The notes under the pieces: model-generated
Told to the model about the DNA's origin: nothing
Databases searched by the model: none
Seen by the model: only the letters and a program-made list of their open reading frames with translations
In this document: positions 1 through 8,050 of the stretch, piece by piece
How positions within the stretch are numbered: position 1 is the stretch's first letter
Layout: the number at the start of each line of letters is the position of its first letter
Assembly: GCF_026540895.1 (NCBI RefSeq)
Contig: NZ_JALNUR010000029.1
Coordinates: 1 to 38,458, forward strand
Source: Sphingomonas sp. GM_Shp_1
GTDB lineage: Bacteria; Pseudomonadota; Alphaproteobacteria; Sphingomonadales; Sphingomonadaceae
Direction of reading: 5' to 3'
DNA: 38,458 nt
Position numbers and translations under genes: made by a program

Positions 1-15
1 CAGTTCGTGGCCTAA

Positions 16-108
16 CCCTCCCCCATCCCAGTTGTGGGCGAACGATGCCCCGCATCGTTCAGGCCATGCCGAGGGCATGACCAACCCACAACTCGCCTGC
101 GGGAGGGG
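16..108. repeat. Nested palindromic repeat with cloverleaf-like fold
   Basis: The flanks (16-29 and 94-108) match the two ends of the GC-rich palindrome found inside cobN at 11904-11936. Between them lies a 64-base insert with its own symmetry. An outer stem, AGTTGTGGG (30-38) with CCCACAACT (85-93), encloses two hairpins: GAACGATGC/GCATCGTTC with a CCC loop (40-60), and CATGCC/GGCATG with a GAG loop (65-79). All stems are perfect. The element lies 30 bases beyond the cobF stop, so the RNA fold may also help end the cob transcript. The pairing is seen directly; any function is inference. Confidence 0.75.
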
Positions 109-137
109 AGCGGCCAGATGCGAGGTAATTGGCTCCA

Positions 138-902
138 TCAAACCCCCTCCCCCACCAAATCCCCACCGCGCCGCAGCAGATACACATCCATGATCCACCC
201 ATGGACCCGCCGAAGCTCGGCCCGGCGCGCGACGATACGCTCGGCGACATCCCCCAGCCGCCCGACCTCGATTGCCTGCTGTGCCATCCCCAGATACGCC
301 CCCCACCAGATCGCCGCATCCGGCTGGTCCAGCGTCGTGAAGGCACAGCCTCCGTCGAGCATCACCGCGACGCTGTCCGCACCCTCGGGCCAGCCGCCCT
401 CGCGCAACCGTCGTCCGGTCGTCACCATCACCGGCGCACCCACCGCGTTGAACGGAATGGCATGGGCCGCGCAGAGCAGTTGCAGGCTGGTGATCCCCGG
501 CACCACCGTCACCCGCTCGACCGCAATCAGCCGCCGGGCGATGCGGATCGTACTGTCGTAGAGCGACGGATCGCCCCAGACGAGCAGCGCCACCCTTCCT
601 CCAACCGGCAGCGCCCGCGCGATCTCCGCCGCCCAGCATTCGGCGATCGCGTCATGCCAGCGCTCGACCGTGTCGAGATAATCGCCTTCGGCCGCGCGTA
701 TCGGCAGGTCGAACTCCACCACCCGCGTCGCCGCTCCCGCCAGCACCTGTGCGCAGATGTCACGGCGCAGGTCGATCAACTCGGCCTTGTCTTCTTTACG
801 CGGCAGCAGGATCAGATCGGCGGCGCGCATCGCGGCCTCGGCGGCGCGGGTCAGGTGGTCGGGGTTGCCCGTGCCGATGCCGATCAGGTCGAGATGGATC
901 AC
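138..902 (-). CDS. cobF: Precorrin-6A synthase (deacetylating) CobF
   Basis: This SAM-dependent tetrapyrrole methylase of the aerobic cobalamin pathway methylates C1 of precorrin-5 and releases the two-carbon unit as acetate, giving precorrin-6A. The N-terminus IGIGTGNPDHLT is the glycine-rich SAM loop, and WGDPSLYDSTIRI near residue 110 is the second conserved methylase motif in its CobF form. The length, 254 residues, is normal for the family. The start is GTG, and it overlaps the cobA stop as GTGA, which suggests translational coupling. It is the last gene of the riboswitch-headed cob operon. The presence of CobF rather than CbiD marks the oxygen-dependent route. Confidence 0.95.
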   Translation of the reverse strand: MIHLDLIGIGTGNPDHLTRAAEAAMRAADLILLPRKEDKAELIDLRRDICAQVLAGAATRVVEFDLPIRAAEGDYLDTVERWHDAIAECWAAEIARALPVGGRVALLVWGDPSLYDSTIRIARRLIAVERVTVVPGITSLQLLCAAHAIPFNAVGAPVMVTTGRRLREGGWPEGADSVAVMLDGGCAFTTLDQPDAAIWWGAYLGMAQQAIEVGRLGDVAERIVARRAELRRVHGWIMDVYLLRRGGDLVGEGV

Positions 903-1624
903 ATATCCTCCATCAGCGGGCCATAAAGGATCAGCGCCGCCTTGTCCGACACGCCCTCCGCCAGCCGTGCCGCGAGGTCACCCACGGTCGAACGGGTCAG
1001 CCGCTGGTCGGGGCAGCCGACATGCTCAGCCATCAGCGCGGGGGTCTCGGGCGACAGGCCGTGCGCGACCAACGCCTCGGCCAGCGCGGGGAAGGTCCGC
1101 TTGGGCATGAACACCACGGTGGTCGCGCCCGCATCGGCCAGCGCGGCCATGTTGCGGTCGGCGGGCAGCGCGCCGGTCACGTCATGGCCGGTCACGAACT
1201 GCACCCGCCGCGCCTCCGCCCGCCGGGTCAGCGGCAGCCCCGCCACCGCCGCCGCCGCGCTCGCCGCGCTGACGCCGGGGACGATCTCGAAGGGGATGCC
1301 CGCCGCCTTGAGCGCGAGAATCTCTTCCTCCAGCCGCCCGAAAATGCCGGGATCGCCGGACTTCAGCCGCACCACCCGCTTTCCGCTGAGCGCATGATCG
1401 ACCAGCAGCCGGTCGATCTCGCCCTGCTTCGGCGAAGCCCGCCCAGCACGCTTGCCGACCGCGATCAACTCGGCATCGGCGCGGGCATGGCTCAGCATCG
1501 GCCCGGCGGCAAGGTCGTCGAACAGCACGACATCCGCCTCGCCCAGACAGCGCACCGCCTTCAGCGTCAGCAGCTCGGGGTCACCCGGCCCCGCGCCGAC
1601 AAGGGACACAAACCCCTTCACCAC
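899..1624 (-). CDS. cobA: Uroporphyrinogen-III C-methyltransferase (SUMT) CobA
   Basis: It methylates uroporphyrinogen III at C2 and C7 with SAM to give precorrin-2, the branch point to cobalamin and siroheme. Visible motifs are VGAGPGDPELLT at the N-terminus, VVRLKSGDPGIFGR near residue 85 and GVSAASAAAA near residue 120, all typical of the SUMT family. At 241 residues it is the stand-alone form, without the CysG oxidase/ferrochelatase domain. Two GTG codons lie at the start (1624 and 1621); the inner one forms a GTGA overlap with the cobB stop, so the true start may be one codon later. Its place in the cob operon suggests it is dedicated to B12. Confidence 0.95.
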   Translation of the reverse strand: MVKGFVSLVGAGPGDPELLTLKAVRCLGEADVVLFDDLAAGPMLSHARADAELIAVGKRAGRASPKQGEIDRLLVDHALSGKRVVRLKSGDPGIFGRLEEEILALKAAGIPFEIVPGVSAASAAAAVAGLPLTRRAEARRVQFVTGHDVTGALPADRNMAALADAGATTVVFMPKRTFPALAEALVAHGLSPETPALMAEHVGCPDQRLTRSTVGDLAARLAEGVSDKAALILYGPLMEDM

Positions 1625-2925
1625 CAGCGCGCCACCAGATGGAAGAAGGTGCCGGTGACATGCCCGCGCCGCGATCCGGTTTCGGGCACGGCGTCGCCTT
1701 GCGCATCCACGACATGGGCAAGCGGCGCATCCGGCTGTTCGAGGACGGTCGAGTAATGAAACTCATGCCCGCCCAGAACCGCCCCCTCGGGCATCCCCGC
1801 CACGTCGCCAAGCAACGTCGCGCGGCGATAGCCCAGATGCATTTTGCGCTTGGCATAGCTGGTGACAAGGCCAAGCAGCCCCGCCATGCGGTGGCTCACC
1901 CCCTCCGCATCGACCAGCGCCTCGCCCAGCGCCATATAGCCGCCGCACTCGCCATGGACCGGCTTCGTGGCGGCATGGGCAGCGAGCCCCGCACGGAACC
2001 GCTCCGCCGCCGCCAACCGCCCGGCATGGAGTTCGGGATAGCCGCCGGGCAACCAGACCAGATCGGCCGATGCATCCGGTGCCTCGTCGGCGAGCGGCGA
2101 GAAGGGCAATATCTCCGCCCCCCCGGCGCGCCAGCCCTCCAGCATATGCGGATAGACGAAGGAAAAGGCCGCATCCTGCGCCAGCGCGATCCGCTGCGCG
2201 GGCGGTGGCGGTAGGGTGCCGGACGACGCCGCCAAGGGCCCGGCATAGGCCGCCGCGCGCACCGCCTCCAGATCGACATGCGCCGCCAGGAACGCGGCAT
2301 AGTCGCCGATCAGCCGGTCGAGTTCGGGATGCTCGACCGCCTGCACCAGCCCCAGATGCCGCTCGGGCAGAACCAGATCGCCGCGCCGGGGCAGCGCGCC
2401 GAAGACCGGCAGGCCGATCTCCTCGAAGCCGAGTTTCGCCAGCCGCTCGTGACGCGGGCTCGCCACGCGGTTGAGGATCACGCCCGCTACGCGCAGATCC
2501 GGGTCATAGCGCGCGAAGCCGAGTGCGGTCGCCGCCGCCGACTGGGCCTGGCCCGACACGTCGATGACCAGGATGACCGGCCAGCCCATGCGCCTGGCCG
2601 TCTCCGCGCTGCTCCCCATGCCGGTCGCGCCGGGTTTGGCGACGCCATCGAACAGCCCCATCGAGCCTTCCGCCAGCACGAGGTCCGCATCCGCCCCGCG
2701 CCGGCCCAGCGTGTCGAGCAGCATCGCCGGCATCGCCCAGCCATCGAGGTTGAACGAGGCGCGCCCACAGGCCGCGCGGTGAAAGGCGGGGTCGATATAG
2801 TCCGGGCCGCTCTTGAACGGCTGTACGCGCAGACCCGCATCGCGGAACGCGCGCAACAGGCCCAGCATCACCGTCGTCTTGCCGGTGCCCGAGGCGGGCG
2901 CGGCGATCATCAAGCCCGGAGTCAT
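1618..2925 (-). CDS. cobB: Cobyrinate a,c-diamide synthase CobB
   Basis: This ATP- and glutamine-dependent enzyme amidates the a and c carboxylates of the corrin ring; in the aerobic pathway the substrate is hydrogenobyrinic acid. The N-terminal dethiobiotin-synthetase-like ATPase domain has the P-loop ASGTGKTT (about residues 11-18) and the downstream [10 protein letters not shown] motif. The C-terminal glutamine amidotransferase domain has the nucleophile cysteine in GECGGYM and a late GHEFHYS motif. The 435-residue length is normal. The start ATG overlaps the cobM stop (ATGA). Its product is the substrate for cobalt insertion by CobNST, whose CobN subunit is encoded upstream in the same operon. 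Confidence 0.95.
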   Translation of the reverse strand: MTPGLMIAAPASGTGKTTVMLGLLRAFRDAGLRVQPFKSGPDYIDPAFHRAACGRASFNLDGWAMPAMLLDTLGRRGADADLVLAEGSMGLFDGVAKPGATGMGSSAETARRMGWPVILVIDVSGQAQSAAATALGFARYDPDLRVAGVILNRVASPRHERLAKLGFEEIGLPVFGALPRRGDLVLPERHLGLVQAVEHPELDRLIGDYAAFLAAHVDLEAVRAAAYAGPLAASSGTLPPPPAQRIALAQDAAFSFVYPHMLEGWRAGGAEILPFSPLADEAPDASADLVWLPGGYPELHAGRLAAAERFRAGLAAHAATKPVHGECGGYMALGEALVDAEGVSHRMAGLLGLVTSYAKRKMHLGYRRATLLGDVAGMPEGAVLGGHEFHYSTVLEQPDAPLAHVVDAQGDAVPETGSRRGHVTGTFFHLVARWW

Positions 2926-3686
2926 TCGACGCTGTTCCCGGGACGATAACGGCGGTCATAGCCTTCCGCATATAATCGGCTCTCGGCAAAATCGCTTTGG
3001 GAGAGGACGCGGCCGACCAGGATCAGCGCGGTCCGCTCCGGGCCGTCGGCGGCGGCGTCCTTGATGGTGGACAGCGTCGCGCGGACGATCCGCTGCTCGG
3101 GCCAGCTCGCGCGCCAGACGATCGCGACCGGGCAGTCCGCCCCGTAATGCGGGGTCAGGTCGGCGACGACCTTGGCCAGATTGTGGATCGACAGATGGAT
3201 GGCCAGCGTCGCGCCGGTCGCGGCAAAGGCGGAAAGCGACTCTCCCTCCGGCATGGCGCTGGCGCGGCCGGGGGTGCGGGTCAGGACCACCGACTGAGCG
3301 ATGCCGGGCAGGGTCAGTTCGCTCTCCAACACCGCCGCCGCCGCCGCGAAGGACGGCACGCCCGGCGTCACCGAGACGGGAATGCCGAGTTCGCGCAGGC
3401 GCCGCACCTGCTCGCCCATCGCCGACCAGACCGACAGGTCGCCCGAATGGAGCCGGGCGACGTCCTGTCCCCTGGCGTGGGCGTCCGAAATTTCGGCCAT
3501 GATCTCGTCGAGCGTCATCGGCGCGGTGTTCACGATCCTGGCACCCGGCGGGCAATGGGCGAGCACCGCTTCCGGCACCAGCGATCCGGCATAGAGGCAG
3601 ACCGGGCAGGCCGCGATCAGGTCGCGCCCGCGCAGGGTCAGCAGGTCGGGGGCGCCGGGTCCGGCGCCGATGAAATGGACGGTCAT
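2922..3686 (-). CDS. cobM: Precorrin-4 C11-methyltransferase CobM
   Basis: This SAM-dependent tetrapyrrole methylase adds the C11 methyl to precorrin-4, giving precorrin-5. The N-terminus [17 protein letters not shown] is the family SAM motif. [15 protein letters not shown] near residue 80 and [10 protein letters not shown] near residue 108 are characteristic of CobM/CbiF. The length, 254 residues, is usual. The start ATG overlaps the cobE stop as ATGA, and the stop overlaps the cobB start in the same way, so it sits in a tightly coupled run. CobM acts directly before CobF, which is three genes downstream. Confidence 0.95.
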   Translation of the reverse strand: MTVHFIGAGPGAPDLLTLRGRDLIAACPVCLYAGSLVPEAVLAHCPPGARIVNTAPMTLDEIMAEISDAHARGQDVARLHSGDLSVWSAMGEQVRRLRELGIPVSVTPGVPSFAAAAAVLESELTLPGIAQSVVLTRTPGRASAMPEGESLSAFAATGATLAIHLSIHNLAKVVADLTPHYGADCPVAIVWRASWPEQRIVRATLSTIKDAAADGPERTALILVGRVLSQSDFAESRLYAEGYDRRYRPGNSVE

Positions 3687-4039
3687 AATCTAAGTCCCTG
3701 GGCGATGGCGCAGGTCGCCATGCAGTCGGAGGAAATCTGGCGCGTAACGACGATCCGCGCGCCCGGCCCGGCGGCGGCGAGCGCGACGGCTTCGGCGACA
3801 CTGCCGACGCCGCGATGGGTCAGGCTGGGGTCGGATTGGGTCGGCGTGGCGATGCCGTTCAGTTGGGCGGGCGGAACGGGCAGAACGGACAGCCCCTCCC
3901 CTCGCGCGAAACCGGCGATCAGCGCGGCCCGATCCTCCGGCACGGCGAGGCCATCGGGCCGGACGCCCGTCGCGGCCAGCGCGTCGCGGAAGGACTCAGG
4001 TGTCGCCCCCGCCCGGCATCCGAAACCGGCGATCACCAT
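3683..4039 (-). CDS. cobE: CobE / CbiG C-terminal-domain protein
   Basis: This small protein (118 residues) begins [17 protein letters not shown], the typical start of CobE and of the C-terminal domain of Cbi[16 protein letters not shown] and the alanine-rich C-terminus also fit. CobE is required for cobalamin synthesis in the aerobic pathway, but its exact reaction is unsettled. The open frame extends upstream to 4207, but that extension lies inside cobL and is not conserved-looking. The ATG at 4039 overlaps the cobL stop by seven bases (ATGGTGA). An alternative ATG at 4051 would add four residues. Confidence 0.88.
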   Translation of the reverse strand: MVIAGFGCRAGATPESFRDALAATGVRPDGLAVPEDRAALIAGFARGEGLSVLPVPPAQLNGIATPTQSDPSLTHRGVGSVAEAVALAAAGPGARIVVTRQISSDCMATCAIAQGLRL

Positions 4040-5232
4040 GCGACCCGCCATTGCACGATGGGGTAGCTCGCCTTCCACCCGCGCTTGGTGCCCAGCGGCC
4101 GCGCGCGCGCCAGTTCGATGCGCAGCAATTCTCCGCCAAAGCGCGAATGGCACTGGGCCAGCAGCGCCTCGGTCTCCAGCGTTACACCGTGCGCGACGAG
4201 CCGACAATGCGGCAGGGTGCGCAGCGCGTCCACCAGTTGCGGCGACAGGCCACCGCCGACGAACACCGCATCCGGCTGCGGCCGGTCGACGAGGCTCGTG
4301 ACGGCATCGCCCTCGACCAGTTCCAGTCGCTCCATGCCCAGCCGAGCGGCATTGGCGGCGGCGCGGGCGAGGCGGTCCGGGTCACGCTCGAACCCGACCG
4401 CGCGGGTCGTGGTGTCGCTCAGCAGCCATTCGATCGCGACCGATCCCGATCCCGTGCCGATGTCCCACAGCAACTCTCCGGGTCGCGGGGCCAGCGCCGA
4501 CAGCGCCAGCGCGCGGACGGGGCGCTTGGTGATCTGTCCGTCATGATCGAACCAGTCATCGTCCAGACCGCTCACACGGGGGAGGACGCGGCCCCCTCCC
4601 GCAGGTTCGATGGCGACCGCCACGGGATGCGCGATGTCGGTCCAGTCGAGCGCCGCCGCCGGGCACGACCGCACCCGCTCGCGCGGGCCGCCCAGCGCCT
4701 CCAGCACCGTGAGGGCGCTGTCGCCGAACCCCTGCTCGGCCAGCCACGCCGCCAGCCCGGTCACCGACGCCCCGTCGCGCATCAGCGCCAGCACCCGCCG
4801 CCCCGGTGCCAGATGCGGGCGCAGGGTTTCGACGGGACGGGCGTGAAGCCCGACGCTCTGGATGGTCTCGACCGGCCAGCCCAGCCGCGCCGCCGCCAGC
4901 GACAGGGTGGAGGGCGCGGGGTATGCGACCCACTCGCCCAGCTCCAGATGACGGGTCACGACCGAGCCCGCCCCGAACCAGAAGGGATCGCCCGAGGCGA
5001 GCATCACCACCCGCTGCCCCCGCCGCTCCAGCAGCATCGGCACGCCATCGGCAAAGGGCACAGGCCAGACGATGTGCTCGCCCCTACCCTGCCCGGCCAG
5101 CAGCGACAGGTGACGGGGCGCGCCCATCACGCTATCGGCGGCCTGGATCGCGGCGCGGGCGGGGGCGATCAGGCCGTCCCAGCCATACTCGCCGATCCCG
5201 ACGATCGTCAGCCAGGGTTCGGAGTCAGCCAT
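4033..5232 (-). CDS. cobL: Precorrin-6Y C5,15-methyltransferase (decarboxylating) CobL
   Basis: This bifunctional enzyme methylates C5 and C15 of precorrin-6B and decarboxylates the C12 acetate, giving precorrin-8X. The N-terminal CbiE-like methylase domain starts at WLTIVGIGEYGWDG and has LASGDPFWFGAG near residue 80. The C-terminal CbiT-like Rossmann methyltransferase domain shows LLWDIGTGSGSVAIEW near residue 240. The length of 399 residues matches CobL fusions. I place the start at 5232, just before the conserved N-terminus, although the frame runs to 5283. That ATG shares bases with the ATG of divergent cobK (5231), so no intergenic space exists. Confidence 0.95.
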   Translation of the reverse strand: MADSEPWLTIVGIGEYGWDGLIAPARAAIQAADSVMGAPRHLSLLAGQGRGEHIVWPVPFADGVPMLLERRGQRVVMLASGDPFWFGAGSVVTRHLELGEWVAYPAPSTLSLAAARLGWPVETIQSVGLHARPVETLRPHLAPGRRVLALMRDGASVTGLAAWLAEQGFGDSALTVLEALGGPRERVRSCPAAALDWTDIAHPVAVAIEPAGGGRVLPRVSGLDDDWFDHDGQITKRPVRALALSALAPRPGELLWDIGTGSGSVAIEWLLSDTTTRAVGFERDPDRLARAAANAARLGMERLELVEGDAVTSLVDRPQPDAVFVGGGLSPQLVDALRTLPHCRLVAHGVTLETEALLAQCHSRFGGELLRIELARARPLGTKRGWKASYPIVQWRVAW

Positions 5233-5977
5233 GCGCCATATCCTTCTGCTCGGCGGCACGACCGAGGCGAGCGCGCTGGCCACCGCGCTGGCGGCACGCG
5301 GCGAGCGCGCGGTGCTGAGCTATGCGGGCCGCACCGACCATCCGCGCGCCCAGGCCATTCCGATGCGGGTGGGCGGGTTTGGCGGTGTCGAGGGACTGGC
5401 GGATTACCTGACCCGCGAAGGTGTGACCCATCTGGTCGACGCCACCCATCCCTTCGCCGCGCGGATCAGCGCCAACGCCATCGCCGCGGCGGAACTGGCC
5501 GGTGTGCCGCTCCTCGCGCTGACGCGCCCCGCCTGGGAGCAGGGTCCCGGCGACCGCTGGATTCATGTTGCCGATACGATGGAGGCGGTCGCCGTACTCG
5601 GCGCCGAACCCAAGCGCGTCTTCCTGGCGCTCGGCCGCCAGACCATCGGCGACTTCGCTTATGCTGCGCAGCATTTCTACCTGCTGCGCTTCGTCGACGC
5701 CGCCCAGCCGCCCGCTTTGCCACACCACCATCTGGTGGTGGATCGCGGCCCCTTCACGCTGGCGGGGGAATTGGCGCTGCTGCGCGAACAGCGGATTGCG
5801 GTGATCGTGGCCAAGAATGCGGGTGGCGCCGGCGCGCGGGCCAAGCTGGACGCCGCGCGCGAACTCGGGCTGCCGGTCGTGATGATCGACCGGCCCTTCA
5901 TTCCACTCCGCCCGCAGGCGGACAGCGTCGCGGCTGTACTCGACTGGCTGGATCACGGCGTCGTCCGGGGGGTGTAG
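5231..5977 (+). CDS. cobK: Precorrin-6A reductase CobK
   Basis: This NADPH-dependent enzyme reduces precorrin-6A to precorrin-6B (dihydro-precorrin-6A), the substrate of CobL. The N-terminus HILLLGGTTEASALA, the internal LVDATHPFAARIS (about residues 75-90) and the C-terminal VVIDRPF-like segment (VVMIDRPFIP) are CobK/CbiJ hallmarks. The 248-residue length is normal. It is the only cob gene on the plus strand. Its ATG overlaps the divergent cobL ATG, and its last 25 bases overlap the end of convergent cobJ. Any promoter must lie inside cobL coding sequence, and the long minus transcript is antisense to the entire gene. Confidence 0.95.
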   Translation: MRHILLLGGTTEASALATALAARGERAVLSYAGRTDHPRAQAIPMRVGGFGGVEGLADYLTREGVTHLVDATHPFAARISANAIAAAELAGVPLLALTRPAWEQGPGDRWIHVADTMEAVAVLGAEPKRVFLALGRQTIGDFAYAAQHFYLLRFVDAAQPPALPHHHLVVDRGPFTLAGELALLREQRIAVIVAKNAGGAGARAKLDAARELGLPVVMIDRPFIPLRPQADSVAAVLDWLDHGVVRGV

Positions 5978-6702
5978 AGGATCGGCTGGCCAGCATGGGG
6001 CACGATCCGCGTACGGCTGGACCCGATGATCACAACGGTGCGCATATCGGCCATCTCGCCACGCGCTTGCCGAAGCGGCACGATGCGCAGATGCTCCTCG
6101 GGTGTGGAGACGGCGCGGGCGAACAGCACCGGGCGCGCGTCGCCGCAAACTTCCCGCAACAGCGCGAAGGCCGCGTCCAGCGCATCGGGCCGCGCCTTCG
6201 ACCGGGGATTGTAGAGCGCGATGGCGAAATCCGCCTCCGCCGCCAGCGCCAGCCGCCGCTCGATCAGCGCCCGCGGCTTGAGGTTGTCCGACAGGTTGAT
6301 CGCGCAGAAATCATGGCCCAGCGGTGCGCCTGCCCGTGCGCTCGCCGCCAGCATCGCGGTGATGCCGGGCAGGACGCGGATGTCGAGATCGTGCCAGCGC
6401 GCGGGGTCTTCCTCCACCCGCTCGAAGATCGCCGCCGCCATCGCGAACACCCCCGGATCGCCCGAGGAAACGACGACCACGCGCCCGCCCGCCTCCGCCA
6501 TCTCCAGCGCGTGCAGCGCCCGGTCGCGCTCGACCCGGTTGTCGCTGGCATGACGGGTCAGACCCGGCCGCTCAGGCACCCGCGCGACGTAAGGAATGTA
6601 GCCGACGACATCGGTCGCCTCGGCCAGCGCCGCCGACACCTCGGGCGTGACCATCGCGTCCGCCCCCGGCCCCAGCCCCGCGACGATCAGCCAGCCACTC
6701 AT
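5953..6702 (-). CDS. cobJ: Precorrin-3B C17-methyltransferase CobJ
   Basis: This SAM-dependent ring-contraction enzyme methylates C17 of precorrin-3B to give precorrin-4. The N-terminus LIVAGLGPGADAMVTPEV, the middle VVVSSGDPGVFAMAAA (about residues 75-90) and the long AINLSDNLKPRALIERRL stretch identify CobJ/CbiH. The start at 6702 overlaps the cobI stop as ATGA; the upstream extension of the open frame to 7167 lies within cobI and is discarded. The product is 249 residues. The C-terminus overlaps cobK on the other strand by 25 bases, so the two 3' ends constrain one another. Confidence 0.95.
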   Translation of the reverse strand: MSGWLIVAGLGPGADAMVTPEVSAALAEATDVVGYIPYVARVPERPGLTRHASDNRVERDRALHALEMAEAGGRVVVVSSGDPGVFAMAAAIFERVEEDPARWHDLDIRVLPGITAMLAASARAGAPLGHDFCAINLSDNLKPRALIERRLALAAEADFAIALYNPRSKARPDALDAAFALLREVCGDARPVLFARAVSTPEEHLRIVPLRQARGEMADMRTVVIIGSSRTRIVPHAGQPILYTPRTTP

Positions 6703-7424
6703 GGCCGCCGCCCTTCCCCGTGGATCAGCGCGATGGAGAAATAGGGGGCGGGCGCATCCTCTACTTCGGAGAGGCGGCGCACCCGCTCCCCGGCCTGGGC
6801 GGCATGTTCGACCAGCCACGCCTGCTCCGTCCGCCCCGCCGCCGCGATGGCGCGGCGCAGCTTGGGCAGATGGCGGCCGATCTTCATGACGACCAGCGCA
6901 TCGGTCTCTGCGATGCGGCGGGTCAGCTCCGCTTCGGGCAGGGTCGCCATCGCGACGGTCAGGACATCGTCGCCCCAGGTGATCGGCGCGCCGCTGGCGG
7001 TCCAGGCGCCCGACATGCCGGTGATGCCCGGCACCACCGCGACGGGGGCGTGGGTCCGCAACCGGCTGTGCAGGTGCATGAACGATCCGTAGAAGAACGG
7101 ATCGCCCTCGCACAGCACCACCACATCCTCGCCACCCCGCACCAGCGACAGGATATGCGCGGTGCATGTCGCATAAAAGGCCGACAGGTATTCGTTATAG
7201 CGCGGATCGGTGAAGGCGATCTCGGTCGTGACCGGATAGTCCATCGGATATTCGACCACATCGTCGCGCAGCATCCCCTCGACGATGGTGCGCGCATGGC
7301 CGCGCCGCCCGGCCTTTCGGAAATAGGCGACATGCCGCGCCCCGCGCACCAGCCGGTCGGCGCGGACGCTCATCAGGTCCGCCGCGCCCGGCCCCAGCCC
7401 GACGCCGTGAACGGTCCCCGTCAT
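6699..7424 (-). CDS. cobI: Precorrin-2 C20-methyltransferase CobI
   Basis: It methylates C20 of precorrin-2 to precorrin-3A, the first step committed to cobalamin. Evidence is the N-terminal GVGLGPGAADLMSVRA SAM motif, VVVLCEGDPFFYGSFM near residue 90, and VVPGITGMSGAWTA, which is typical of CobI/CbiL. The length is 241 residues with start ATG at 7424, which overlaps the cobH stop (ATGA). The frame upstream of this start belongs to the cobH shadow. It stands between cobH and cobJ, the common order cobG-H-I-J of aerobic-pathway clusters. Confidence 0.95.
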   Translation of the reverse strand: MTGTVHGVGLGPGAADLMSVRADRLVRGARHVAYFRKAGRRGHARTIVEGMLRDDVVEYPMDYPVTTEIAFTDPRYNEYLSAFYATCTAHILSLVRGGEDVVVLCEGDPFFYGSFMHLHSRLRTHAPVAVVPGITGMSGAWTASGAPITWGDDVLTVAMATLPEAELTRRIAETDALVVMKIGRHLPKLRRAIAAAGRTEQAWLVEHAAQAGERVRRLSEVEDAPAPYFSIALIHGEGRRP

Positions 7425-8050
7425 TCGGCGCGGCTCGCCAGCGCGTTGATCGCGGCCACCGTGATCGCGCTGCCGCCGGGGCGCCCCTTCACGATGGCGC
7501 ATGGCACGGGTTGCGCCTCCCACAGCGCATCCTTCGACTCCATCGCGCCGACAAAGCCGACCGGACAGCCGATGATCGCCGCCGGGCGCGGGCAGGCGGG
7601 ATCTTCCAGCATGGTCAGCAGATGGAAGAGCGCGGTCGGCGCATTGCCGATCGCCACCAGCGCGCCCGCCAGATGCGGCCGCCACAGCTCCAGCGCGGCG
7701 GCGGAGCGGGTCGTGCCCATCTGCCTGGCCAGTTCGGGCACCGACGGGTCGCGCAAAGTGCAGATCACCGGATTGTCGGCGGGCAGCCGCGCGCGCGTGA
7801 CGCCTTCGCTGACCATATGCGCATCGCACAGGATCGCCGCGCCCGCCGCCAGCGCCTGCCGCCCCGCCACCGCGAAACCGGCCGAGAAGTGGATCGAAGG
7901 CGCGAGTTCGACCAGCCCGGCGGCATGGATCATGCGGACCGCGACCGGCTCTTCCTCCTTGTCGAATCGCGCCAGTTCCGCCTCGGCACGGATGATGGCG
8001 AAGGACTGGCGATAGATCGCCGCGCCATCGGTTTCGTAACTATACGGCAT
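7421..8050 (-). CDS. cobH: Precorrin-8X methylmutase CobH
   Basis: It moves a methyl group from C11 to C12 of precorrin-8X, giving hydrogenobyrinic acid. The likely catalytic histidine is in RMIHAAG (about residue 42). PSIHFSAGFA, AILCDAHMVSEGVT and the C-terminal IIGCPVGFVGAMESK are conserved CobH/CbiC segments. The length of 209 residues is normal. The start ATG overlaps the cobG TAA by one base (TAATG). The upstream part of the open frame, to 8539, is out of frame with cobG and is not part of this protein. Confidence 0.95.
   Translation of the reverse strand: MPYSYETDGAAIYRQSFAIIRAEAELARFDKEEEPVAVRMIHAAGLVELAPSIHFSAGFAVAGRQALAAGAAILCDAHMVSEGVTRARLPADNPVICTLRDPSVPELARQMGTTRSAAALELWRPHLAGALVAIGNAPTALFHLLTMLEDPACPRPAAIIGCPVGFVGAMESKDALWEAQPVPCAIVKGRPGGSAITVAAINALASRAE

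Noticed and set aside
1..15. Possible end of an upstream plus-strand gene (QFVA then TAA)
   Set aside because: Five codons at the window edge cannot be distinguished from chance.
5225..6148. Minus-strand frame of 307 codons opposite cobK, which would bridge cobJ and cobL
   Set aside because: Tempting as a missing operon gene, but the sequence is typical shadow and the plus-strand CobK is unmistakable.
4000..6744. Plus-strand open frame of 914 codons across cobE, cobL, cobK and cobJ
   Set aside because: It lies out of frame with cobK, covers four recognised genes and shows no domain.
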